This document shows, one piece after another, positions 56,685 through 64,000 of a stretch of DNA of 64,000 nt. Position numbers and translations under genes: made by a program. The stretch covers positions 182,726 through 246,725 of the forward strand of contig NZ_FOSL01000007.1 in the NCBI RefSeq assembly GCF_900114255.1. Direction: 5' to 3'. This stretch comes from Neomesorhizobium albiziae (GTDB lineage Bacteria; Pseudomonadota; Alphaproteobacteria; Rhizobiales; Rhizobiaceae). The notes under the pieces were generated by a model. It saw nothing but the letters and a program-made list of their open reading frames with translations. It was not told where the DNA came from and made no database searches. Each line of letters opens with the position of its first letter. Position 1 is the stretch's first letter.

Positions 56685-56855
56685 GCATATGCGTAGTCGA
56701 CCCCCGCTCCGGTTTGCTTTGCAAACCACCTCTCCCCCGTTCGACGGGGGAGAGGAAGCGCTGGCCGCTATGGCGGCTCCCTTTCCTCTCCCTCCGGAGG
56801 GGGGAGAGGTGGCCCGAAGGGCCGGAGTGGGGGAAGATAGAACCTATATGCGATT
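56685..56855. repeat. Composite palindromic element, left copy flanking DUF533
   Basis: About 171 bp made of hairpins GGTTTGC / GCAAACC, CTCTCCCCCGT / ACGGGGGAGAG, CCTCTCC / GGAGAGG and GGCCC / GGGCC. The ends ATCGCATAT appear in inverted form. A near-identical direct copy is at 57823-57992. Confidence 0.9.
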
Positions 56856-57023
56856 GCCCTCGCAAAGATCTGGTGAGGGGCAGCGCCCGCGATGACCGGG
56901 CACTCGCTCCCGGGTCTCGAAACTCCGGTTCGGTCATTGTAATGTCGCGAAGGGCTGCCTACCTCACCGGCACCCACAACCAGCCCGCGCCGCCGGCGAC
57001 AGGCACACCACGGAGGCCCCCGC

Positions 57024-57797
57024 ATGTTTGATCCGAAGAAGCTGCTCGACGACCTGCTCGGTTCGAAGGTTCCCGGAACCCAGTCGAGCGTCCGCGACAA
57101 GGCCGGCCAGGCCGCACAGCTTGCCAAGGACAACCCGCTGGCGGCGGGCGCGCTGGTGGCCGTGCTGCTCGGCACCGGCACCGGCCGCAAGGTGACCGGT
57201 TCGGCGCTCAAGGTCGGCGGTCTCGCCGCCGTTGCCGGCCTCGCCTACAAGGCCTACCAGAACTATCAGCAAGGCAAACAGCCGGCCGGGCAGACAACCG
57301 CCGCTGGCGAGCCCGAGCTCTTGTCGCCGCCGGCCGATACCGGTTTCCACCCGGCCAACGCGCCGCAGGGCGAGCATGAATTCGTGCTGACGCTGGTGCG
57401 CGCCATGATCGCCGCCGCCAATGCCGACGGCCATATCGACGATGCCGAGCGCAAGAAGATCGGCGACAAGCTTGCCGTGTCGGGCCTCAACTCCGAAGCC
57501 GAGGAATTCCTGAGGGCCGAGATCGAAAATCCGATGTCGATCGACGACCTGGTGGCAGCAGTTCAGACCGACGAGCAGCGGCTCGAGCTCTACACCGCCT
57601 CGCGCCTGACCATCGACCCCGACAGCCGCACCGAGCGCGGCTACCTCGACCTGCTCGCCGGCCGGCTGAAGCTGCCGGACGCCCTGATCGACCATGTCGA
57701 GGCGACGGTTTCGGCCGCAAAGACGCCGGTCGACCAGGCGGCTGCAGCGCCCGCCGGCACGACCGCCCGGGTGCCGGACACCAAGTCGATCTGGTAA
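57024..57797 (+). CDS. DUF533 (TerB-like) protein
   Basis: The 257-residue protein has a Gly/Ala-rich central stretch at about residues 40-76 (AAGALVAVLLGTGTG, then GSALKVGGLAAVAGLAYKAY) of membrane-active character. A TerB-like helical domain follows (VRAMIAAANADGHIDDAERK, an EF-hand-like acidic loop). This layout is DUF533, found in many Proteobacteria, with no known activity; YebE of E. coli is a relative. GGAGG before ATG 57024 supports the start. The gene lies alone between two 170-bp direct repeats. Confidence 0.88.
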   Translation: MFDPKKLLDDLLGSKVPGTQSSVRDKAGQAAQLAKDNPLAAGALVAVLLGTGTGRKVTGSALKVGGLAAVAGLAYKAYQNYQQGKQPAGQTTAAGEPELLSPPADTGFHPANAPQGEHEFVLTLVRAMIAAANADGHIDDAERKKIGDKLAVSGLNSEAEEFLRAEIENPMSIDDLVAAVQTDEQRLELYTASRLTIDPDSRTERGYLDLLAGRLKLPDALIDHVEATVSAAKTPVDQAAAAPAGTTARVPDTKSIW

Positions 57798-57822
57798 CGC
57801 GGCTCGCAGCCATCGCCCTTTT

Positions 57823-57992
57823 GCATATGAGTGGTCGACCCCACTCCGGTTTGCTTTGCAAACCACCTCTCCCCCGTTCGACGGGGGAGAGGAAGCGCCG
57901 GCCGCCATGCCGAGCTCCCTTCCTCTCCCTCCGGAGGGGGGAGAGGTGGCCCGAAGGGCCGGAGTGGGGGAAGACAGAACCTATGTACGATT
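57823..57992. repeat. Composite palindromic element, right copy flanking DUF533
   Basis: A direct copy of the element at 56685-56855 with only scattered differences. Together they bracket 57024-57797. Confidence 0.9.
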
Positions 57993-58062
57993 ACCTTGCC
58001 GTCGGAGCGAGAGAAGGATGAGGAGCATTTCCCATCCTGCTAATCCGCTCCGCCTCCCGGCG

Positions 58063-58077
58063 TTAAGCTTTCGTTAA
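58063..58077. promoter_or_regulatory. CtrA-like site TTAA-N7-TTAA
   Basis: TTAA (58063-58066), seven bases, TTAA (58074-58077), exactly the CtrA consensus spacing. It lies 155 bp upstream of the SDR gene. CtrA binding is inferred from the pattern only. Confidence 0.35.
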
Positions 58078-58232
58078 CCGGCAAAGCGCATCATTTTATC
58101 ATTCGGACCGGCTATTCCTCCTCCCAGGCTAGGTCCAGATTGGGGCGGTCGCCAATGACCGCCCTTTTTGTGACACTTGCCTTCCCCCTCATCTTCTGGA
58201 ATGCAAAACTGCTTGCGCAGGGAGGATCAGCC

Positions 58233-58988
58233 ATGACCAGCAACAGGACAGCCGTCGTCACGGGTGCGGGAACCGGCATTGGCAAGGCGGTCGCCACGGC
58301 GCTGCTCAGGGCCGGCTGGAACACGGTGTTCTGCGGCCGCCGGCGCGCGGTGCTCGATGAAGCCATCAGGCAAGCCGGCAAGACCGACGCCAGGGCGCTG
58401 GCGATCGCCTGCGACGTGTCCAGTGCGGACGAGGTGGACGATCTTTTCGAAACGGCTGCCGAAGCCTTCGGGCGCATCGACCTGCTCTTCAACAATGCCG
58501 GCATGGGCTACAAGTCGACCCCAATCGACGAGATCCCGGTCGATGTGTGGAACCAGGTGGTGGGTGTCAACCTGACCGGGTCCTTCCTGTGCGCGCGCAA
58601 GGCGTTCGGCATGATGCGGCGGCAGAAGCCGCAGGGCGGGCGCATCATCAACAACGGCTCGGTATCGGCCTACGCGCCGCGGCCGGGTTCGGTCCCATAC
58701 ACGGCGACCAAGCACGCTATCACCGGGCTCACCAAGACGCTGGCGCTGGACGGCCGGCCCTACGACATCGCCTGCGGCCAGATCGACATCGGCAACGCGC
58801 TGACCGAGATGGCGGCGCCGATGACGGTGGGCGTGCCGCAGGCCAACGGTTCCATCGCCGCCGAAGCGGTGATGGACGTTGAGCACGTCGCCGACGCGGT
58901 GGTCCACATGGCCGGCCTGCCGCTCGACGCCAACGTGCTGTTCATGACCGTCATGGCGACCAAGATGCCTTATGTCGGGCGCGGCTAG
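58233..58988 (+). CDS. Short-chain dehydrogenase/reductase (SDR)
   Basis: The 251-residue classical SDR has the cofactor loop TGAGTGIG, NNAG near residue 87, catalytic Ser in INNGSVSAY and YTATK (Tyr and Lys). CGRR after the second strand points to NADP(H). The substrate is unknown. ATG 58233 is chosen for the GGGAGGATCAG ribosome-binding site; the frame opens earlier at 58140. Confidence 0.9.
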   Translation: MTSNRTAVVTGAGTGIGKAVATALLRAGWNTVFCGRRRAVLDEAIRQAGKTDARALAIACDVSSADEVDDLFETAAEAFGRIDLLFNNAGMGYKSTPIDEIPVDVWNQVVGVNLTGSFLCARKAFGMMRRQKPQGGRIINNGSVSAYAPRPGSVPYTATKHAITGLTKTLALDGRPYDIACGQIDIGNALTEMAAPMTVGVPQANGSIAAEAVMDVEHVADAVVHMAGLPLDANVLFMTVMATKMPYVGRG

Positions 58989-59008
58989 GCTGGCCGCAAG
59001 GCCTCCGT

Positions 59009-59211
59009 CCCCCTCTCCCCATCCTTACGGGGAGAGGGCTGGGTGAGGGGGCAGTTGCACTTTCTCCTCTAAGCACCCCCACTCCGCCTCGCTTGCTCGG
59101 CACCTCTCCCCCTGCCCGGGGGAGAGGAAAAGTGGAAACCTCGGCGTCTTTCCTCTCCCCCGTCGATCGGGGGAGAGATGGTTCGCGAAGGGAACCGGAG
59201 TGGGGTCGACC
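59009..59211. repeat. C-rich repeat cluster with inverted composite element
   Basis: A CCCTCTCCCC / GGGGAGAGGG hairpin (59009-59039) is followed by a rearranged, inverted copy of the DUF533-flanking element. The latter has CACCCCCACTCCGCC, CTCTCCCCCT, CTCTCCCCCGTCGATCGGGG and GGAACCGGAGTGGGG blocks. Confidence 0.75.
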
Positions 59212-59250
59212 AACCCACGGCGACTACACGCGCCCTTGCCACGCCAAAAA

Positions 59251-59270
59251 TACCTGACTAAAGTCAGGTA
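59251..59270. promoter_or_regulatory. Perfect 8-bp palindromic operator before the MarR-GNAT gene
   Basis: TACCTGAC and GTCAGGTA around TAAA, ending one base before the ATG of the MarR-GNAT gene. It leaves no room for a ribosome-binding site, so a leaderless mRNA and autorepression are plausible. Confidence 0.75.
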
Positions 59271-60155
59271 ATGCAGAACGAAGAGATCGGGCAGGTTCGT
59301 CGCTTCAACCGCGTGGTGACACAGCGCGTCGGCGCGCTGCAGGACAGCTATCTCAGCCGTGGACGGCCGTTGGGCGAGGCGCGGCTGATCTTCGAGGCGG
59401 GCCTGTCGGAAAGCGTGGATGTCAGCAGCCTTCGGCAAAGGCTCGGGCTCGATTCAGGCTATCTCAGCCGGCTGCTGCGGTCGCTCGAAGGGCAGGGGGT
59501 CGTCGAGGTGCGGCGCAAGGCCGCCGATGGCCGGGCCCGGCAGGTCCACCTGACGCAGAAGGGGCGGGGCGAATTCGAAACTTACAACGTTCTGTCCGAC
59601 CAGCTCGCGGCCTCGCTTCTTTCGCCGCTCCAGCCCGCGCAGCGCACGCGCCTTGTCGCCGCGATGGCCGAGGTGGAGCGGCTGCTTCGCGCCTCCACCG
59701 TGGAAATCGCGGTCGAGCCTGCTGATAGCGCGGATGCCCGGTGGTGCCTGGAGCAATATTATGCCGAGCTCACCGAGCGCTTCGAAGCAGGTTTCGATCC
59801 CCTGCTGGGCAATACCTTCCATGCCGCCGAGATGACGCCGCCGGCGGGCTGGTTCGTGCTGGCGCGTCTCGACGGCGTCCCCATCGGCTGCGGTGCGTTG
59901 AAGGCGCTGGACGCAGATAGCGGCGAGATCAAGCGGGTGTGGACGGCGCCTGAGGCGCGCGGAATGGGCGTCGCCAGCCGGCTGATGGACAGGCTCGAAG
60001 CGCTCGGCCGGGAGGCAGGCTTCAAGATCCTGCAGCTCGACACCAACAAGGCGCTGTCGGAAGCGCATGCGCTTTACCGCAAGCGCGGCTACCGCGAGAT
60101 CGGACGCTACAACGACAATCCCTACGCCCACCACTGGTTCGAGAAGGCGCTTTGA
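59271..60155 (+). CDS. MarR-type regulator fused to a GNAT acetyltransferase
   Basis: The 294-residue protein has an N-terminal winged helix (about residues 1-140; SSLRQRLGLDSGYLSRLLRS recognition helix and DGRARQVHLTQKG wing). A GNAT domain lies at about residues 145-294 (IGCGALKALDADSGEIKRVW, then APEARGMGVASRLM with the acetyl-CoA Q/RxxGxA-type loop). This MarR-GNAT fusion exists in many soil bacteria, with unknown ligands. The operator-like palindrome abuts its start codon. Confidence 0.9.
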   Translation: MQNEEIGQVRRFNRVVTQRVGALQDSYLSRGRPLGEARLIFEAGLSESVDVSSLRQRLGLDSGYLSRLLRSLEGQGVVEVRRKAADGRARQVHLTQKGRGEFETYNVLSDQLAASLLSPLQPAQRTRLVAAMAEVERLLRASTVEIAVEPADSADARWCLEQYYAELTERFEAGFDPLLGNTFHAAEMTPPAGWFVLARLDGVPIGCGALKALDADSGEIKRVWTAPEARGMGVASRLMDRLEALGREAGFKILQLDTNKALSEAHALYRKRGYREIGRYNDNPYAHHWFEKAL

Positions 60156-60283
60156 GGCGCCTCGCTCCGCCTACCTCCCCTTTTTGGAACTGGTATATAG
60201 TCGGCCAGCTTATCGCAGTCGCGGCAGACGCCCTGGCTGGCATTCGGGGAGCGAGCAGTCGCGCATGGATAGGAGCTGAGCCA

Positions 60284-61150
60284 ATGGCCGATGTCAAAAC
60301 GAAGCCGCAATGGGAGATCACACCGACGCCGTCCGCCGATCCGCTTTTGGGCTCGGCATCATCAAATTCTCCGGCCGTGGCGGGCTACCTTGCTGCGGTT
60401 GCCATGACGGCCGTCGCCACGCTGGTGGCCGTCAGCGTCGACCTTGGGGTGACGATCCCGAATCTCTCCCTCATATTCGTCGTGCCCGTGGTCATCGCGG
60501 GCGCTTGGTTCGGCGTGGGGCCCTCCTTGTGCGCGGCCCTGCTTGGTGCTCTCGCCTACAATTTTTTCCTGACTGAGCCTCGCTACTCACTTTCCGTCGA
60601 AGACCCGGCGAACATCTGGGCGATCGCACTGCTTTTTATCGTCGGACTTATCGTGAGTGGCGTTGCCTACACCTCGGGGCGGAGGGCGGCAGATGCAGCA
60701 CGACTGGAAAGGCAGGCGATCGTGCTGCAAGGCTACAGCCGCGACGTCGTGGCGGCCGGAAACACACAGACGATCGCTGCAAACACCTCCGAAGCTCTTT
60801 CGCTGCTCTTCCAGGTTCCCGTTGTCGTGATGCTGGTTGCGGAGGGCAAAGTCATTTCCGTCAAAGGCAGCGGGCTAGAGCCTCAGGAGGCCGAATTCGA
60901 GGCGGCGCTATCGTCGCTGGCGACGGGGACTGTCATGCGCGCCGGAATCTACCCCTCCTTGACCTCGCGCTTTGACTTTTGGCCGGTGTCGACTGCGGCG
61001 GGCCAGGGCGCCGTCATCGGGATAGCATTCGACCCCGACGACCGTCCTTCGACGCCTGATACGTTGGTCGATATCGTCAGGAGTGTCTTGGCGCTGGCGT
61101 TTGACCGGCAGCATCTCCCGGACGGCCACAATGCTCGATCCGCGGGTTGA
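60284..61150 (+). CDS. DUF4118 (KdpD-like) membrane sensor without kinase
   Basis: The 288-residue protein has three to four helices of the KdpD-type DUF4118 region (VAGYLAAVAMTAVATLVAVS, LSLIFVVPVVIAGAWFGVGP, ALLGALAYNFFLTEPRYSLS). A GAF-like domain follows (LSLLFQVPVVVMLVAEGKVI). The histidine-kinase core is absent. KdpD uses the same arrangement for K+ or turgor sensing. ATG 60284 has AGGAG at 60271-60275. No kdp genes are in the window; it may pair with a kinase elsewhere or be a remnant. Confidence 0.85.
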   Translation: MADVKTKPQWEITPTPSADPLLGSASSNSPAVAGYLAAVAMTAVATLVAVSVDLGVTIPNLSLIFVVPVVIAGAWFGVGPSLCAALLGALAYNFFLTEPRYSLSVEDPANIWAIALLFIVGLIVSGVAYTSGRRAADAARLERQAIVLQGYSRDVVAAGNTQTIAANTSEALSLLFQVPVVVMLVAEGKVISVKGSGLEPQEAEFEAALSSLATGTVMRAGIYPSLTSRFDFWPVSTAAGQGAVIGIAFDPDDRPSTPDTLVDIVRSVLALAFDRQHLPDGHNARSAG

Positions 61151-61385
61151 ACGCGTGTGCGATTCGCTGCAGTAGGTCCTCAATCCGTCCGTGTTTGACG
61201 TCGGCGACGAGCCCGGCGAACGGAGGAAAGTGACGGCGGGTAGCGCCATAGCGAACGCCCGCCTCGAAGGTGTTGCAGACGTGACACAGAGGCTCTGCTT
61301 TCCGATCGCAGCCTTTCAGCCTTGTTGACAATTTGGAGCCCCCCACTCCAAGTTGATGCCGGCGGGGAATAGTCATTGGTGATTC
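61151..61385. other. Intergenic region before the autotransporter
   Basis: A 235-bp gap. An open frame on the minus strand (61077-61376) has no recognisable family. No promoter or hairpin stands out. Confidence 0.5.
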
Positions 61386-64000
61386 ATGATCAACCGAATG
61401 ATTGCACCCTCGGGGACCTGCTTAAGTTCAGTTGCAGATCAGCGCTTATCTAAAAGCTTCGGCATCGATCATCCGCTCCTGGGGTGCGAGGGGATAATCT
61501 TTCCGCCCGCATTGGCCCGGTTCACGAATCTTGCAGCTTCCAAGCAAACAAGGCCGCATAGACGGTACCTGCGCAACCTGCTTCTTCAGTCGGTCGCGTC
61601 GATCGCACTGGTCTGCCTGGGCAATGCACGGGCATTCGCGGACTGTGCGCCGGCCAATCCCGGACCGGGCGACACGGTGACATGCACTGGCGCCGATCCT
61701 GACGGTTTCGCCGCATTCGATACGCCGGTAACGGTTAATGTACAGAGCGGCGCGTCCGTCGGGGGCCTTGAAATTGGAATCAACGTCTCGGGAACGGGCA
61801 ACAGCTTCGTCAACAACGATGGGACCATCAGCGGTCCTTTCTCCGTCGCCTTCGACGGGGCCGCCGGCTTTTCCAAGACGTTGAACAACAACGGGACGCT
61901 TCAGAACGGCATCGTCGGCAGCGGCAACGGCATCATCGTCATCAACCACAACGGGGTGATGAACAGCGGCGGCATAACGATCGGCCCCGGCAATGGCCAG
62001 AACACGCTGAACATCTTTGCGGGCAAGACCGTCAACGGCCTGGCGAACATTACAGGCGCAAGAAATTTCGTCGACAACCAGGGGACGTTCAACGCTGGCC
62101 TGACGATGACCAGCACGGAACTGAATTCGGTGATCCAGCGCGCCGGCGCAGCGGTAAGCGGCACGTTCAGCCTTACCGGTCCAATCAACTTCATCGACAA
62201 TTTCGGCACGTTCAACAGCGGGATCACGCTGACAGGTGACGGGCTAAATCTTGTCGTCAACCGACAGACCGGGGTGATGCAGGGCGTTACCAGCAACGGC
62301 TCGGCGATGGATTTCTTCTTCAACGACGGGCGCGTCAATCAGGCCGTCACGCTTGGCGACGGCGATGACGTCCTCATCAATCGCAACATCATTTCCAACG
62401 TCATCGATATGGGCGGCGGGGACGATGTGTTCGACATGGTGAATGGCACCGTCAACGGAAACGTGTCTTTGGGCCCGGGCGAGGACCAGGCGTTCATTCA
62501 AAACGGGACGATCACGAACACGGTCCAAGCCCAGGACGGGGACGACTTCGTCGTCTGGATCGGTGGTGAGATCATTGGCCTCGATATGGGAGCCGACACC
62601 GACCTTGCCCATTTCATCGGCCTCACACCAACCAACCTGAAGACCGGACTTCCCGTCAATGGCGGGTTGGGGTCGGATGATGTGCTGCTATGGACGAACA
62701 CTGTCGGCGGCGATGTTCGCCGCTACACAAACTGGGAACGGTTCATAATTACCGACGGCTCCGAGCTGACGTTTGATAATTTCTCCACATTGACCCTCGG
62801 CGATTCGGGCACGGGAACCGGCGCACTGGCTATCGACGAAACGAGCACGGTGTTCGCCGGCAACGGCACACACACGGTGTCGCCGTTCACCGGCGGTCAA
62901 TTCGCCGCCGTCCACAATTGGGGCGCCATAGACCTCACGAATAACAACTCGAACGTCACCGACAGGTTCGTCGTCAACGGGAATTACATCGGCCATGGTG
63001 GCAGCCTTCACTTGCAGACTTTCCTCGGCACCGATGGATCCCCTTCCGACCAGCTGGTCATCAACAGCGGCCAAGGCAGCGGCGCGACAAGCCTCCTGGT
63101 CACCAATGTGGGCGGGCCCGGAGCCCTTACGGTCGCCAACGGCATACTGGTGATCGATGCCGCCAATGGTGCCACCACCACGGCGGACGCATTTGCACTC
63201 GGCGGAATCGTTGCCGCCGGACCGTTTGAGTACCTTCTGCACCGCGGCGGTTTGACGCCCTCAGCCGACACCGACAACGACTGGTTCCTGCGGAGTTCGA
63301 GGTCTTCGCCGCCGCCACCGCCTCCACCGCCGCCGCCACCACCGCCGCCACCGCCGCCGCCTCCACCACCGCCGCCTCCACCGCCGCCGCCGCCACCACC
63401 GCCGCCGCCGCCACCACCGCCGCCGCCGCCACCATCACCGCCACCACCGGGGCCACCACCGCCGCCACCGCCGCCGCCTCCACCATCGCCGCCACCACCG
63501 CCACCGGGGCCGCCATCGCCGCCGCCGCCGCTGCCGCCGTCGCCACCACCGCCGTCGCCACCTCCGCCGCCACCTCCTCCATCGCCACCGATCCCGTTCG
63601 TGCGGCCGGAGGTCCCCGGGCATGTCATGGCGCCGCTTGTGGCTGAGCGGATGGGACTGATGACGATGGGCACCTTCCATCAACGACGCGTCGATCAGTC
63701 GCTTCTGATCGGCGACGGCGCATTGGTCTATCGTGCTCCCGAACCGCAGGGCGCCGACGTGCCATCGGAGGGCGTCCGCCCGCCGCCCGCCATCTGGGGC
63801 CGCGTGTTCGGCGCTGAGAGCGACCTGAGTTCCGGTGCGAATTTGAGCGTCGCGAGCTTTGACCTCTCACCGGCCTTCGATGGCCGCTATTGGGGCCTGC
63901 AGGCAGGCAGCGACCTGATCGGCTTCGAACACGAGAACGGCCATGTTGACCGCCTCGGGTTGTTCTACACGCATGCCGAGGCATCCGGCGACATCAGCGG
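61386..64000 (+). CDS. Autotransporter (type Va secretion), C-terminus outside window
   Basis: At least 871 residues are encoded from ATG 61386; the frame is still open at 64000. An extended basic N-region of about 65 residues leads into a signal core (LLLQSVASIALVCLGNARAFA). The passenger (to about residue 640) is a Gly/Asn-rich beta-helix with repeated GTFNAGLTM, GTFNSGITL and DNFGTF units. An autochaperone-like segment ends it (GNYIGHGGSLHLQTFLGTDG, then ANGILVIDA). A 94-residue Pro tract (63309-63590) leads to the beta-barrel start (AIWGRVFGAESDLSSGANLS). The passenger should be displayed or released outside the outer membrane, probably as an adhesin. No ribosome-binding site is obvious. 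Confidence 0.88.
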   Translation, partial: MINRMIAPSGTCLSSVADQRLSKSFGIDHPLLGCEGIIFPPALARFTNLAASKQTRPHRRYLRNLLLQSVASIALVCLGNARAFADCAPANPGPGDTVTCTGADPDGFAAFDTPVTVNVQSGASVGGLEIGINVSGTGNSFVNNDGTISGPFSVAFDGAAGFSKTLNNNGTLQNGIVGSGNGIIVINHNGVMNSGGITIGPGNGQNTLNIFAGKTVNGLANITGARNFVDNQGTFNAGLTMTSTELNSVIQRAGAAVSGTFSLTGPINFIDNFGTFNSGITLTGDGLNLVVNRQTGVMQGVTSNGSAMDFFFNDGRVNQAVTLGDGDDVLINRNIISNVIDMGGGDDVFDMVNGTVNGNVSLGPGEDQAFIQNGTITNTVQAQDGDDFVVWIGGEIIGLDMGADTDLAHFIGLTPTNLKTGLPVNGGLGSDDVLLWTNTVGGDVRRYTNWERFIITDGSELTFDNFSTLTLGDSGTGTGALAIDETSTVFAGNGTHTVSPFTGGQFAAVHNWGAIDLTNNNSNVTDRFVVNGNYIGHGGSLHLQTFLGTDGSPSDQLVINSGQGSGATSLLVTNVGGPGALTVANGILVIDAANGATTTADAFALGGIVAAGPFEYLLHRGGLTPSADTDNDWFLRSSRSSPPPPPPPPPPPPPPPPPPPPPPPPPPPPPPPPPPPPPPPPPPSPPPPGPPPPPPPPPPPSPPPPPPGPPSPPPPLPPSPPPPSPPPPPPPPSPPIPFVRPEVPGHVMAPLVAERMGLMTMGTFHQRRVDQSLLIGDGALVYRAPEPQGADVPSEGVRPPPAIWGRVFGAESDLSSGANLSVASFDLSPAFDGRYWGLQAGSDLIGFEHENGHVDRLGLFYTHAEASGDIS
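63309..63590 (+). repeat. CCN trinucleotide tract coding for 94 residues, 85 Pro
   Basis: Codons CCG, CCA and CCT run without interruption from 63309 to 63434 (42 prolines), then continue to 63590 with only Ser, Gly and one Leu between. The tract joins the passenger and the barrel. Confidence 0.95.

Noticed and set aside
56685..57992. CRISPR-like impression from repeated GC-rich blocks
   Set aside because: Only two copies, 1.1 kb apart, with a gene between and internal palindromes. There are no short regular repeats with unique spacers and no cas genes.
60183..60207. EcfG-type promoter (GGAAC with a -10 element) upstream of the DUF4118 gene
   Set aside because: GGAAC is present but the base pattern at the -10 position is GCTT rather than CGTT.
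61077..61376. Minus-strand frame of 99 codons before the autotransporter
   Set aside because: No family, no ribosome-binding site and overlap with the DUF4118 gene end. It could be a decayed gene but the evidence is insufficient.
63008..63673. Long minus-strand frame of more than 40 glycines
   Set aside because: It is the shadow of the CCN proline tract of the autotransporter and has no signal or family.

Overview
The window is a 64 kb, high-GC stretch of an alphaproteobacterial chromosome. Gene content points to the order Hyphomicrobiales, most likely a Mesorhizobium or close relative: a CpdR-type cell-cycle response regulator, an Omp10-like lipoprotein, homospermidine synthase, a DUF882 protein, qmcA-nfeD, and many rhizobial-type GC-rich intergenic palindromes. 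No ribosomal or phage block is present. The placement rests on recognised protein families and was not tested by a search.

Layout. 1-7.6 kb: end of an iron-type alcohol dehydrogenase, then an AfuABC/PotABCD-like ABC transporter operon (binding protein, two permeases, ATPase), a nuclease-fold phosphoesterase and a broken EamA transporter. A three-repeat Pho-box-like array lies in front of this operon, and a DUF559 gene bounded by inverted palindromes interrupts it. 7.7-14.3 kb: tRNA-Val, cpdR, an N-formylglutamate amidohydrolase, a strong candidate small RNA, a HisN-like phosphatase, an alpha/beta hydrolase, a second candidate small RNA, an Hsp20 gene with a possible RNA thermometer, and threonine aldolase. 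14.7-21.1 kb: gltB-gltD, the two subunits of NADPH glutamate synthase. 21-31 kb: cell-envelope genes (SGNH protein, lytic transglycosylase, galU, PAP2 protein, outer-membrane barrel, kdsD) with remnants of an HlyD gene and a frameshifted kinase.

31-47 kb: nfeD-qmcA, an FAD oxidoreductase, hemH, two CPT-like kinases (one broken), a YdeI-like protein, a 5'-nucleotidase with a LysM tail, a PaaK-like ligase, omp10, homospermidine synthase, a DUF3445 haem protein, a Crp/Fnr regulator and a pabB-pabC pair. 47-61 kb: pepF, a sigma-54 activator, a DUF882 protein, KDPG aldolase, a muramidase, trhO, a DUF533 gene between 170-bp direct repeats, an SDR enzyme, a MarR-GNAT fusion with an operator-like palindrome, and a DUF4118 protein. 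The last 2.6 kb is the start of a large autotransporter containing 42 consecutive prolines.

The most distinctive feature overall is the density of structured intergenic repeats. There are REP-like C-rich palindromes, often in inverted pairs, 44-bp palindromes with a conserved 3' bulge, CTAGTGG twin hairpins, and 170-bp composite elements. At least four genes are broken (EamA, HlyD, APH-like, CPT-like), which suggests active gene decay or, for the single-base cases, possible assembly error.
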